This document shows, one piece after another, positions 26,352-34,561 of a stretch of 64,000 bases of DNA; the first letter of the stretch is position 1, and every line of letters begins with the position of its first letter. The stretch comes from UBA9554 sp038205135 (GTDB lineage: Bacteria > Pseudomonadota > Alphaproteobacteria > Rhodobacterales > Rhodobacteraceae). The stretch is from positions 1 through 64,000 of the forward strand of contig JBBRCF010000002.1 of the NCBI GenBank assembly GCA_038205135.1, in the 5' to 3' direction. The notes under the pieces are model-generated. The model worked only from the letters and a program-made list of their open reading frames with translations, made no database searches and was not told the DNA's origin. A program made the translations under genes and the position numbers.

Positions 26352-27011
26352 ATGATCACGATCTACGGCGTGCTGCGCAGCCGCGCCACGCGACCCGTCT
26401 GGCTGCTGGACGAACTGGGCGCAACTTATGACCTGGTGCCGGTGATCCAGTCCTACCGGCTGGCCGATCCGCAGGCAGCGGATGCGCCCCTGAACACTGC
26501 GTCGCCGGCGTTTCTGGCGGTGAACCCGATGGGGCAGGTGCCGGCGCTCGACCATGACGGGTTCTGCCTGGCGGAATCGATGGCGATCACGTTCTATCTG
26601 TCGCGCGCCTTGACCGGCGACCCCTGCCCGCGCGATGCCCGCGAGGAAGGCGAGGCGGTGCAATGGGCACTGCTGGCGACATCGGCGGTGGAAACCCCGG
26701 CCTTGGATATTCTGTATACCTTCGGCAGAGGCGAAACCGGAACCGAGGCCGGTCAGGCCAAGCTGGCGGCAGCCACCGCGGCGCTGGCGCGGCCCTATGC
26801 CCGGATCGAGGCCCATCTGACGGGGCGCGACTGGCTGATGGGTGGGCGGTTTACCGTCGCCGACATCCTGCTGGCCGAAGCCGTGCGGTACACTCAACCG
26901 CATGCGCCTGCGCTGGCACCATTTCCGGCGCTGTCAGCGTGGATCGCGCGCTGTCAGGCCCGGCCGGCGTTTGTCGAAATGATGGCGCGGCGGAACGCGG
27001 AACCGGCGTGA
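26352..27011 (+). CDS. Glutathione S-transferase family protein
   Basis: A 219-residue GST. The thioredoxin-like N domain starts ITIYGVLRSRATRPVWLLDE with the catalytic Ser/Arg region, and NPMGQVPALDHDGFCLAESM holds the cis-Pro and glutathione gamma-Glu site. The C-terminal helical domain ends FTVADILLAEAV. It differs from the GST at 12453, so this is not a recent duplicate. The ribosome site GAGGAG precedes the ATG. It is downstream of valS with the dispersed element between them. Confidence 0.86.
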   Translation: MITIYGVLRSRATRPVWLLDELGATYDLVPVIQSYRLADPQAADAPLNTASPAFLAVNPMGQVPALDHDGFCLAESMAITFYLSRALTGDPCPRDAREEGEAVQWALLATSAVETPALDILYTFGRGETGTEAGQAKLAAATAALARPYARIEAHLTGRDWLMGGRFTVADILLAEAVRYTQPHAPALAPFPALSAWIARCQARPAFVEMMARRNAEPA

Positions 27012-27347
27012 CCCGATAAAAAAATCTGCGGCGGGGTGGATATTCCGCCGCATAGCTTTGGATGGCGCTGACCCGGAAGTTGCTGACGCCCTGGAATTGC
27101 GCCATGACCGACGTGCGCGAACCACCTTCGGTGCGGGAACGGTCCGGCGGGCGTCCGGTGGCGGTGCGTGAAAGCGCATCCGGTGGGGGATCTGGCGCCC
27201 CAAGCGGCCATGCAGCATTGAATCGCACGGCCTGCCGCGGCCTTGGCGAAACGGTTGCGCACGAAGGCGGGCGGCGCGGCTGGCTGACGGCTTTCGCACC
27301 GCTGCCCGATCTGGCATAACCGCGCCAATCACAAGAAAGAGCAGCCC
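27012..27347. other. Gene-poor stretch upstream of parE
   Basis: 336 bp between the GST stop and parE. I see a possible parE promoter and ribosome site (AAAGAG before the ATG) and nothing else convincing. Frames open on both strands (for example 27062-27319 on the plus strand) are Arg/Gly/Pro-rich and have no ribosome site or recognisable domain. Confidence 0.5.
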
Positions 27348-29306
27348 ATGTCACACGACCTGTTGGCCGGAATCGGCCCCGATGCCTATGACGCCAGCAG
27401 CATCGAGGTGCTGGAGGGGCTGGAGCCGGTTCGCAAGCGGCCGGGCATGTATATTGGCGGCACCGATGAACGTGCGCTGCATCATCTGGTGGCCGAAATC
27501 CTTGACAATTCGATGGACGAGGCGGTGGCGGGCCACGCCAACCGCATCGAAGTGGAATTGCACGCCGATCACAGCGTCACCGTGCGCGACAACGGGCGCG
27601 GCATCCCGGTCGATCCGCACCCGAAATTTCCGGATAAATCCGCGCTGGAGGTGATCCTGTGCACGCTGCATGCGGGCGGCAAATTCGGCGGCAACGCCTA
27701 CCAGACGTCGGGCGGATTGCACGGCGTGGGCGCATCGGTGGTCAACGCGCTGTCGGATATCATGATCGTGCAGGTCGCGCGCAACAAGGAATTGTACGAA
27801 CAAAGGTTTTCGCGCGGCATCCCGCAGGGGCCGATCGCGCGCGTCGGTGCGGCACCAAACCGGCGCGGCACCATGGTGACGTTTCATGCCGATGAACAGA
27901 TTTTCGGCAGCCACCGGTTCAAACCGGCGCGGATGTTCAAATCGATCCGGTCCAAGGCCTATCTGTTTTCCGGCGTCGAAATCCGCTGGAAATCCGAAAT
28001 CGACGATGGCGAAACCCCGCGCGAGGCGGTGTTTCATTTTCCGGGCGGGTTGGCCGATTACCTGAAGGATACCTTGGGCAAAGTAGCGACCTATGCCGAG
28101 CAGCCCTTTGCAGGCACCGTTGATTTCAATGAAAAATTCTCCACGCCTGGCAAGGTGGAATGGGCGATCAACTGGACGCCCGCGCAGGACGGATTCATCC
28201 AATCCTATTGCAACACCGTGCCCACCCCCGAAGGCGGCACCCATGAGGCCGGGTTCTGGGCCGCGATCCTGAAGGGCATCCGCGCCTATGGCGAGCGGGT
28301 GAAAAACCGCAAGGCGGAGCAGATCACCCGCGAGGATCTGGTGGCTGGCGGTTGCGCGCTCGTCAGTTGTTTCATCCGCGAACCGGAATTTGTCGGGCAA
28401 ACCAAGGACCGTCTGGCCACCGCCGACGCCGCGCGTCTGGTCGAAGGCGCAGTGCGCGACCATTTCGACACCTGGCTGGCGAATGATACCAAATCTGCCG
28501 GCGCGATCCTCGATTTCCTGATCCTGCGCGCCGAAGAACGCCTGCGCCGCCGTCAGGAAAAGGAAACCAGCCGCAAGACTGCGACCAAACGCCTGCGCCT
28601 GCCCGGCAAACTGGTGGATTGTTCGGCGACCAACCGCGCGGGCACCGAGCTGTTCCTCGTCGAAGGCGACAGTGCGGGCGGGTCGGCGAAAATGGCGCGC
28701 GAACGCAACTTTCAGGCGCTGCTGCCATTGCGGGGCAAGATCCTGAACGTGCTGGGCGCCGCCAGCGGCAAGCTGGGCCAGAATCAGGAAATCAACGATC
28801 TGTGTCAGGCGCTTGGCGTGCAGATGGGCACGAAATTCAACGTCGATGACCTGCGCTATGACAAGATCATCATCATGACCGACGCCGATGTGGACGGCGC
28901 GCATATCGCCGCGCTGCTGATGACGTTCTTTTTTGCCCAGATGCGGCCGATGATCGACAAGGGGCATCTGTATCTGGCCTGCCCGCCATTGTACCGCCTG
29001 ACGCAGGGTGCGCGGCGGCTTTATGTGGCCGATGATGCGGCGAAAGAGCTGTGGCTGGCCAAGGGTCTGGGTGGCAAGGGCAAGATCGACGTGCAGCGGT
29101 TCAAGGGTCTGGGCGAAATGGATGCCAAGGACCTGAAAGACACCACGATGAACCCGCTGACCCGCAAACTGATCCGCGTGACGATCGACGAGGATGAACC
29201 GGGCGAGACCGGCGATCTGGTGGAACGGCTGATGGGCAAGAAACCCGAGTTGCGGTTCCAGTACATTCAGGAAAACGCGCGGTTCGTGGAAGAGCTGGAT
29301 GTTTAA
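27348..29306 (+). CDS. parE: DNA topoisomerase IV subunit B
   Basis: A 652-residue GHKL ATPase subunit that, with ParC, decatenates sister chromosomes. ATP site: EVLEGLEPVRKRPGMYIGG, VRDNGRGIPVD, TSGGLHGVGASVVNAL. Toprim domain: LVEGDSAGGSAKMARER, PLRGKILNV and DADVDGAHIAALL. The length of about 650 residues, without the large GyrB insertion, favours ParE over GyrB. It is followed at short distance by the metal-motif lipoprotein gene. Confidence 0.95.
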   Translation: MSHDLLAGIGPDAYDASSIEVLEGLEPVRKRPGMYIGGTDERALHHLVAEILDNSMDEAVAGHANRIEVELHADHSVTVRDNGRGIPVDPHPKFPDKSALEVILCTLHAGGKFGGNAYQTSGGLHGVGASVVNALSDIMIVQVARNKELYEQRFSRGIPQGPIARVGAAPNRRGTMVTFHADEQIFGSHRFKPARMFKSIRSKAYLFSGVEIRWKSEIDDGETPREAVFHFPGGLADYLKDTLGKVATYAEQPFAGTVDFNEKFSTPGKVEWAINWTPAQDGFIQSYCNTVPTPEGGTHEAGFWAAILKGIRAYGERVKNRKAEQITREDLVAGGCALVSCFIREPEFVGQTKDRLATADAARLVEGAVRDHFDTWLANDTKSAGAILDFLILRAEERLRRRQEKETSRKTATKRLRLPGKLVDCSATNRAGTELFLVEGDSAGGSAKMARERNFQALLPLRGKILNVLGAASGKLGQNQEINDLCQALGVQMGTKFNVDDLRYDKIIIMTDADVDGAHIAALLMTFFFAQMRPMIDKGHLYLACPPLYRLTQGARRLYVADDAAKELWLAKGLGGKGKIDVQRFKGLGEMDAKDLKDTTMNPLTRKLIRVTIDEDEPGETGDLVERLMGKKPELRFQYIQENARFVEELDV

Positions 29307-29356
29307 GCCATTGCACGGCGGCGATGACGCGTCCTCTTGACCAGCAGCGCGCTGCC

Positions 29357-30061
29357 ATGCCCAATCGGATCATGCGTCGTGCTCTTTTTCCCAGCCTCAT
29401 CCTTTGCCTGTTGCTTGCAGCTTGCGGGCGTCCCCTGACCGGGAACGAACGCGCGTTTCTGGATACGTTGCACGGCAGCTCGCTGGACACCGACCGCGTC
29501 CGCCTCACCGGCACCCTGATGGACAACCCGCGCCTCTTTACCCGCAAGGTCCGCCCGCGGGTGACCTGCACCGAACGGGTGTATCCCGCGCCGCGCACCG
29601 GCCGGGTTCTGGTATCCACCGGGGCGATGGCCGGGTTTCGCACCGTATGGTTCCGCGAAGATCTGTGGCGCGACGATTTTCTGCCCGACTGGCCGCAGCG
29701 GATCCACTTGTGGGACGCCATGCTGTTTGCGCATGAAATCACCCATCTGTGGCAATGGCAGAACCGCGCCACCACCGGCTATCACCCGCTGAAGGCCGCT
29801 TTCGAACATGTGGCCAAGGCAGACCCCTATCTGTTCGACCCCGAAAGTCGCGCCGAATTCCATTCCTTTGGCTATGAACAGCAGGCCATCATCGTCGAGG
29901 AATACGTCTGCTGCCGCGCCTTGGCCCCGGATGCGCCCCGCACCAGCCGGCTGCATGACACACTCGCCGCCGTCATGCCGGTGGCGCCGCTGCAATCGCT
30001 GGCCCATCCGGACGTGCTTATCCCGTGGGATGGCGTGCAAGTCGCCGGGATCTGCGACTAG
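29357..30061 (+). CDS. Lipoprotein with HExxH zinc-protease-like motif
   Basis: A protein of about 234 residues with a lipoprotein signal (LFPSLILCLLLAAC). The centre has MLFAHEITHLWQWQNRATTG, a HExxH motif followed by WQWQ as in DUF4157/eCIS-core type metal sites. A possible third ligand is in SFGYEQQAIIVEEYVCC. Whether it is a peptidase is unknown. Start codons at 29324, 29357 and 29372 are all possible; 29357 gives a normal-length signal. It follows parE in the same direction and is convergent with three cytochrome genes, overlapping the last by 4 bp. Confidence 0.65.
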   Translation: MPNRIMRRALFPSLILCLLLAACGRPLTGNERAFLDTLHGSSLDTDRVRLTGTLMDNPRLFTRKVRPRVTCTERVYPAPRTGRVLVSTGAMAGFRTVWFREDLWRDDFLPDWPQRIHLWDAMLFAHEITHLWQWQNRATTGYHPLKAAFEHVAKADPYLFDPESRAEFHSFGYEQQAIIVEEYVCCRALAPDAPRTSRLHDTLAAVMPVAPLQSLAHPDVLIPWDGVQVAGICD

Positions 30062-30456
30062 CGCTGGATGGATTCCAGATAGGCGAGGATCGCCGCCAGC
30101 GGCCGCGGCACCGGCGAAGGTTGCGCACCGCCGACATCCACCGGCACCGTATCGCCGCGCAACAGCAGGCCGAATTCCGGCATGCCCGCCGTGTCGGGCT
30201 GTTTGGTGTAGCCGTCGATCTGCGACAGCACCACCGTGCGCGGAAACACACCGCCGGCCCGCTGACCGATCAGCGTCAGATCCGGCGGGCGCGACGACAG
30301 GCCGGTGGCAAGCGTGCCATCGCCGCGCCCGGTCGCGCCATGGCAGATCGCGCAATTTTCCGCAAACAAGGCCGCGCCTTCGCCCGCCTCGGGCATGTCG
30401 TCAACGGTGCAACCAGCCAGCGCGACCGCACATAGGGCGGCCAAAAGCGGCTTCAT
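30058..30456 (-). CDS. Monoheme cytochrome c lipoprotein, third of three
   Basis: A 132-residue class I cytochrome c. It has a lipoprotein signal (LLAALCAVALAGC), heme-binding CAICH near residue 36, and a Met axial ligand in AGMPEFGLLLRGD. The segment VFPRTVVLSQIDGYTKQPD is shared with its two upstream neighbours. It is probably membrane-tethered in the periplasm and takes part in electron transfer. The start overlaps the preceding gene's stop (ATGA), so it is the last cistron of a three-gene operon. Confidence 0.88.
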   Translation of the reverse strand: MKPLLAALCAVALAGCTVDDMPEAGEGAALFAENCAICHGATGRGDGTLATGLSSRPPDLTLIGQRAGGVFPRTVVLSQIDGYTKQPDTAGMPEFGLLLRGDTVPVDVGGAQPSPVPRPLAAILAYLESIQR

Positions 30457-30863
30457 TGTTGCAGCTCGGTCAGAAACGCCACCAGATCGGCAATCGCACG
30501 GCTGGTCATCAGCGGCTGCCCGCTGGGGGTCTTGATCATGGTGTCGTCTCCGGCAAACGTTTCGCCATAGATGGGCATGGATGACCCATGACTGACAAGA
30601 GGATCACTGCCGTCGATCCGCGCCGCCACGCGTTCGACAGGAAACACCCCGGCATTGCCCGCCGATAACCGGGTCAGATCCGTAGGTTGCACCAACAGCA
30701 CCGGTGCCATCGGGCCACCACCTTCGGCCGTGGTGCCGTGGCAGGTCATGCAATAATGCAAGTACAACGTGCGTCCCTCGGTGGGGTCTTGGGCCAGCAC
30801 CGGAGTGGCCGCCAACATCAGCAGCACGGCACGCCGGTAAACAGCAAATCGGACCATGGTCAT
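30453..30863 (-). CDS. Monoheme cytochrome c, soluble, second of three
   Basis: A 136-residue cytochrome c with a cleavable signal peptide (YRRAVLLMLAATPVLA) rather than a lipobox. Heme motif CMTCH, likely Met ligand in GSSMPIYGETFAG, and VFPVERVAARIDGSDP at the position of the motif common to the trio. It overlaps both neighbours by 4 bp (ATGA). In contrast to the flanking lipoproteins it may be a mobile carrier. Confidence 0.87.
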   Translation of the reverse strand: MTMVRFAVYRRAVLLMLAATPVLAQDPTEGRTLYLHYCMTCHGTTAEGGGPMAPVLLVQPTDLTRLSAGNAGVFPVERVAARIDGSDPLVSHGSSMPIYGETFAGDDTMIKTPSGQPLMTSRAIADLVAFLTELQQ

Positions 30864-31258
30864 TCCTCCTGCAGCGTTTCCAGATAATCAACAATCAGAA
30901 TCAGGGCGCGGGATGTCGGAACCGCCCGCCCGTCGTCCGTCATCACCAGTTCGGTCGGCCCATCCAGCAGCGGGCCGAATTCCGGCATCACCCGCGTGCT
31001 GTAGCGGTCGGGATAGCCACGGATCCAGGCCAGCGTCGCATCGCGCGGAAACATGCCGCCATTGTCCGCCCGCAGCCGCGTCAGGTTGACCGGGGCCACC
31101 GGCAATTCCGCCGAAATAGTCCCGTCACCGGTGCCGGTCGCACCGTGACAGCCCGCGCACAGCGTCGCATAAAGTTCTGCCCCCGGAGGCGCCGGCGCGG
31201 TACAGGCAGCCAGCGCGAGCAAACCCGACAGGGCCGCGGTACGGATCGGGCGGGTCAT
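30860..31258 (-). CDS. Monoheme cytochrome c lipoprotein, first of three
   Basis: A 132-residue lipoprotein cytochrome c (LAAC lipobox, heme CAGCH, Met ligand in TRVMPEFGPLLDG). Close in length and motif order to the protein at 30058 (GMFPRDATLAWIRGYPDR aligns with its VFPRTVVLSQIDGY), which suggests tandem duplication. It is first in the operon; the region 31259-31381 between it and the divergent thioesterase would hold the promoter. Confidence 0.87.
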   Translation of the reverse strand: MTRPIRTAALSGLLALAACTAPAPPGAELYATLCAGCHGATGTGDGTISAELPVAPVNLTRLRADNGGMFPRDATLAWIRGYPDRYSTRVMPEFGPLLDGPTELVMTDDGRAVPTSRALILIVDYLETLQEE

Positions 31259-31381
31259 GGCGGGTCCCTTTGCGTTGCCTTTACCTCTGTTGATCGTATC
31301 TTGCGGCACCGCGTGCGGCGACGACTTGATCTGGATCAGCCGGGCGGCCATGCTGCGGAAATTGCCGGCAGGGAGGCCCAC

Positions 31382-31792
31382 ATGACCTTTACCGCGACCA
31401 TGGCGCAGGCCTGGCTGGGCGATGATTTTGCCCCTTGGGTACAGGCGCTGGACCTGACGGTGGAACAGGTCACACCGATCGCCGCCTGCCTGTCGATGCC
31501 GATCACCCCGGCGCTTGCGCGGGTCGGCGGCATCGTCTGCGGGCAATCGCTGGCGGCGCTGGCCGATACGGCCATGGTCATCGCCTGTGCCGGGCATTTC
31601 GGTGCGCCGCGGCCGGTCGGGACCGTCACCTTGGATACGCAGTTCCTGCGTCCGGGCACGGGCCACCGCATCAGATGCGACGCCGAGATCGTCCGCGCAG
31701 GCAAGGCGTTGATCTTTGCCCGCGCCACATTGATCGCCCTGCCCGATGGCAGGCCGGTTGCCACGGCCACTGCAACCTTTTTCGCCGGATGA
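31382..31792 (+). CDS. PaaI-family hotdog thioesterase
   Basis: A 136-residue single hotdog-domain protein. GIVCGQSLAALADTAMVIAC is the helix with the catalytic-type Asp, and VTLDTQFLRPGTGHRIRCDA is the central strand region. Members hydrolyse acyl- or phenylacetyl-CoA thioesters; the substrate here is unknown. The ATG at 31382 follows GGGAGG. It is divergent from the cytochrome operon and followed 4 bp later by a YdcZ-type gene. Confidence 0.83.
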   Translation: MTFTATMAQAWLGDDFAPWVQALDLTVEQVTPIAACLSMPITPALARVGGIVCGQSLAALADTAMVIACAGHFGAPRPVGTVTLDTQFLRPGTGHRIRCDAEIVRAGKALIFARATLIALPDGRPVATATATFFAG

Positions 31793-31796
31793 TCCC

Positions 31797-32243
31797 ATGC
31801 CGCAAACCACCATCTACGCCCTGGTCATGTTCGCCGCCGGGGTCGGCATCCCGATCCTGGCCGCGCTCAACGCGGCGTTGGGGCGCCATATCGGCGCACC
31901 GGCGGCAGCGTCGGTGCTGCTGTTCTGCGTGGCGGTGATGGCGGCGGTCGTGGTCACGCTGGTCACACGGCAACAAGGCGCGTTTGCCGTCATGCTGACG
32001 GCGCCAAAGCATACCATGCTGGCCGGGCTGCTGGTCGCGTTCTACGTGCTTTCGATCACGTTCATCGCGCCGAAATTCGGGGTCGGCAATGCGATATTCT
32101 TCGTGCTGCTAGGGCAGTTGGTGTCAGCGGCGCTGATTGACCATTTCGGGCTGTTCGGGGCACGGGTGACGCCGGTGACCGCGATGCGCGGTCTGGGGAT
32201 CGCGATGATGGCGGCCGGCGTGTTCGTGACCCAGCGGGTCTAG
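31797..32243 (+). CDS. DMT-family YdcZ (DUF606) membrane protein
   Basis: A 148-residue protein with about five hydrophobic helices. It has the YdcZ/DUF606 pattern: AAGVGIPILAALNAALGRHI near the start, FYVLSITFIAPKFGVGNAIF in the middle, and a last helix LGIAMMAAGVFVTQRV. It probably acts as a small transporter dimer; the substrate is unknown. It starts 4 bp after the thioesterase stop, so the two are likely one operon. Confidence 0.82.
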   Translation: MPQTTIYALVMFAAGVGIPILAALNAALGRHIGAPAAASVLLFCVAVMAAVVVTLVTRQQGAFAVMLTAPKHTMLAGLLVAFYVLSITFIAPKFGVGNAIFFVLLGQLVSAALIDHFGLFGARVTPVTAMRGLGIAMMAAGVFVTQRV

Positions 32244-32358
32244 CCGGCCCCGCAGCACGACAAAGATGGTTAGTGCCCGTATCGGTCACGCCCGGCCAAT
32301 GCAGCGCGGCGTTGTCCGCAGGGGGAACCGATCCGCCGACCCGCGTCCGCGCGGCCAG

Positions 32359-33039
32359 TCAGGGCACCAGCCGCCCCGCATCCAGCCGCAACCGACGATC
32401 CATGCGGGCGGCCAGATCAAGGTTATGCGTCGCGATCAGCGCGGCCATGCCCGTATCGCGCACCAGCGCCAGCAGCGCTGCGAACACGGTTTCCGACGTG
32501 CCGGGGTCCAGGTTGCCGGTCGGTTCATCCGCCAACAGCAGACGCGGCTGGTTCGCCAGTGCACGACAGAACGCCACTCGCTGCTGTTCGCCGCCCGACA
32601 GGGCCGCCGGGCGGTGATCCGCGCGCGGGGTCAGGCCGACGCTGGCCAGCAACTGCGCCGCCCGCGCCTCGGCCGCGGCACGCGGCACGCCATTGGCCAG
32701 TTGCGGCACCACGATGTTTTCCGTGGCGGTGAATTCGGGCAGCAGATGGTGGAACTGATAGACGAACCCCACCGACCCGCGCCGCATCGCGGTGCGCACC
32801 CGGTCTGGTTGCCCGGCCATTTCCGCGCCGTTGATCCGCACCGATCCGGTGTCCGGCGAATCCAGCAGCCCGGCGATATGCAGCAGCGTGGATTTTCCAG
32901 CCCCCGACGGGGCGACCAGCGCCACCACCTCGCCCGGGGCCAACGTCAGCGACACACCGCGCAGCACGTCAACCGCATGGGGGCGGCCCTTGTTATAGGT
33001 CTTGGTGACGCCGTCCAGCACCAGCACGGGTTCATTCAT
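32359..33039 (-). CDS. lolD: LolD, ABC ATPase of lipoprotein release complex
   Basis: A 226-residue ATP-binding subunit. Walker A is APSGAGKST, the Q-loop region is VGFVYQFHHLLPEFT, the signature is ALSGGEQQRVAFCRAL, Walker B is LLLADEPTGNLD, and the H-loop is IATHNLDLA. The FHHLLPEFTA segment and pairing with a LolC-type permease identify LolD rather than MacB. It moves outer-membrane lipoproteins from the inner membrane to LolA. It overlaps the permease gene by 8 bp. Confidence 0.94.
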   Translation of the reverse strand: MNEPVLVLDGVTKTYNKGRPHAVDVLRGVSLTLAPGEVVALVAPSGAGKSTLLHIAGLLDSPDTGSVRINGAEMAGQPDRVRTAMRRGSVGFVYQFHHLLPEFTATENIVVPQLANGVPRAAAEARAAQLLASVGLTPRADHRPAALSGGEQQRVAFCRALANQPRLLLADEPTGNLDPGTSETVFAALLALVRDTGMAALIATHNLDLAARMDRRLRLDAGRLVP

Positions 33040-34321
33040 ACCGCAGCGCCTCGACCGGGTTCATCCGCGCGGCGCGGCGCGCCGGGAAAATCGTCACCAC
33101 CCAAGACAACCCCAGCGACAGCATGACCGCCGACATCACATCGGCCCATTCCAGTTTCGCCGGCACGCTGTAGATGCCGCGAATGGCCGGGTCCCAGACC
33201 CCGCCGCCCGAGACGTAGTTCACCACGCTGAAAATCGGGTCGATATAGATCGCGAACAGGCAGCCCAGCACCACCCCCAATACCGTGCCCAGCGTACCCG
33301 TCACCGCCCCGCAGATAAAGAAAATCCGCAGCACCGACCCTTCGGACAGGCCCATCGTGCGCAAGATGCCGATATCGCGGCCCTTGTTTTTCACCAGCAT
33401 GATCAAGCCAGATACGATGTTCATCGCCGCGATCAGCACCAGAATGGACAGGATGACGAACATCACGTTGTCCTCGATTTCCAGCGCGCGCAGGAACCCG
33501 CTGGAACTGTCGCGCCATGACCATAGTTGCGCGCCCGCCCCGCCCGCCTGCAACATGGCCAGGGACAGGTCATCGACGCGGTCAGGGTCGGCCACCATCA
33601 CCTCGATCTCGTCGGCGCGGCCTTCGCGGTTGAAATAGCTCTGCGCCTCGATCAGCGGCATATAGATGCGGGTGCGGTCGATGTCCCAGCGTCCGGCGGT
33701 GAACACATAAACCACCTCATAGGCCTTGACGCGCGGCGAGGTGCCAAAGGCGGTTTTCACCCCGTCCGGGGATATGATGCGGATGCGGTCGCCCAGCACC
33801 AGCCCCAGTTCGCGCGCGATGCCCGACCCGATGGCGACGCCCTCGTCGAACCGGGTCAGGTCGCCCTGTGCATTCGCGCCGGTGCCGACGCGGGGGATGG
33901 TTTCCAGATCGGCGCGGCTGATGCCGTAAACCTCGACGCCGGTGTTGCGGCCCTGCGCATTGGCCATCACCTGCCCCCGGATCAGCGGCGCGGCCCGCGT
34001 CACGCCGGGCACCGCCGCCAACCGCGCCGCCATCGCGTCATAATCCGCCATCGTGCGGTCGATGCGGCCCGTCACGGCATCCACCTGCCCGATCGAATAG
34101 ACCGTGACATGGGCATTGGCGCCCAGAATGGTATCGACAAATTCCGCCCGGAATCCCGACCGCACCGCCAGCGTGGCGATCAACGCAAACACCGCCAGCG
34201 TGATGCCGATCAGGCTGATCCAGGTCATGACGCTGACCCCGCCTTCGGCGCGTTTGGCGCGCAGATAGCGCCAGGCGATCATCCATTCAAAGCCCGCAAA
34301 GGGCGGCGGGGTGCCGGTCAT
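33032..34321 (-). CDS. lolC: LolC/LolE-type permease of lipoprotein release complex
   Basis: A 429-residue integral membrane protein. The N terminus has FEWMIAWRYLRAKRAEGG and a first helix, followed by a large periplasmic MacB-like domain and a C-terminal FtsX domain with three helices (VMFVILSILVLIAAMNIVSG and others). It ends FPARRAARMNPVEALRYE, the family signature. Most alphaproteobacteria have one such permease acting as a homodimer (LolF-like). The window has exactly one, consistent with that. Confidence 0.92.
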   Translation of the reverse strand: MTGTPPPFAGFEWMIAWRYLRAKRAEGGVSVMTWISLIGITLAVFALIATLAVRSGFRAEFVDTILGANAHVTVYSIGQVDAVTGRIDRTMADYDAMAARLAAVPGVTRAAPLIRGQVMANAQGRNTGVEVYGISRADLETIPRVGTGANAQGDLTRFDEGVAIGSGIARELGLVLGDRIRIISPDGVKTAFGTSPRVKAYEVVYVFTAGRWDIDRTRIYMPLIEAQSYFNREGRADEIEVMVADPDRVDDLSLAMLQAGGAGAQLWSWRDSSSGFLRALEIEDNVMFVILSILVLIAAMNIVSGLIMLVKNKGRDIGILRTMGLSEGSVLRIFFICGAVTGTLGTVLGVVLGCLFAIYIDPIFSVVNYVSGGGVWDPAIRGIYSVPAKLEWADVMSAVMLSLGLSWVVTIFPARRAARMNPVEALRYE

Positions 34322-34364
34322 CGGTATCTCCTGAAATCGCGCGGACCTTGCGGTGACCCGAGTT

Positions 34365-34406
34365 TGGCGTCAAGCGGTCTGGCGTCAAGCGGTCTGGCGT
34401 CAAGCG
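34365..34406. repeat. 15-bp tandem array upstream of lolC, CTGG/CCAG core
   Basis: TGGCGTCAAGCGGTC at 34365 and 34380, then TGGCGTCAAGCG at 34395. Read toward lolC each repeat boundary gives CCAGACCGCTTGACG. It lies in the 240-bp region between proS and lolC, with no gene over it. Confidence 0.85.
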
Positions 34407-34561
34407 TCCATCATGGTGGCGGCGCGCACCCGCCGCTTTGGCGCGGGACGCCCGGACAGACGGACAGATCCCGCCCGCATCTGGCATCTGCGGCCCTGTC
34501 CCGCGCGCGCGTCTTGTGTTCGGACCCCGGACCGGATGCAGGTCGCACCACGCGGTTCGCG

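Noticed and set aside
27062..27319. An 85-codon plus-strand frame upstream of parE
   Set aside because: Arg/Gly/Ser-rich with no domain, weak start, and an equally long frame on the other strand.
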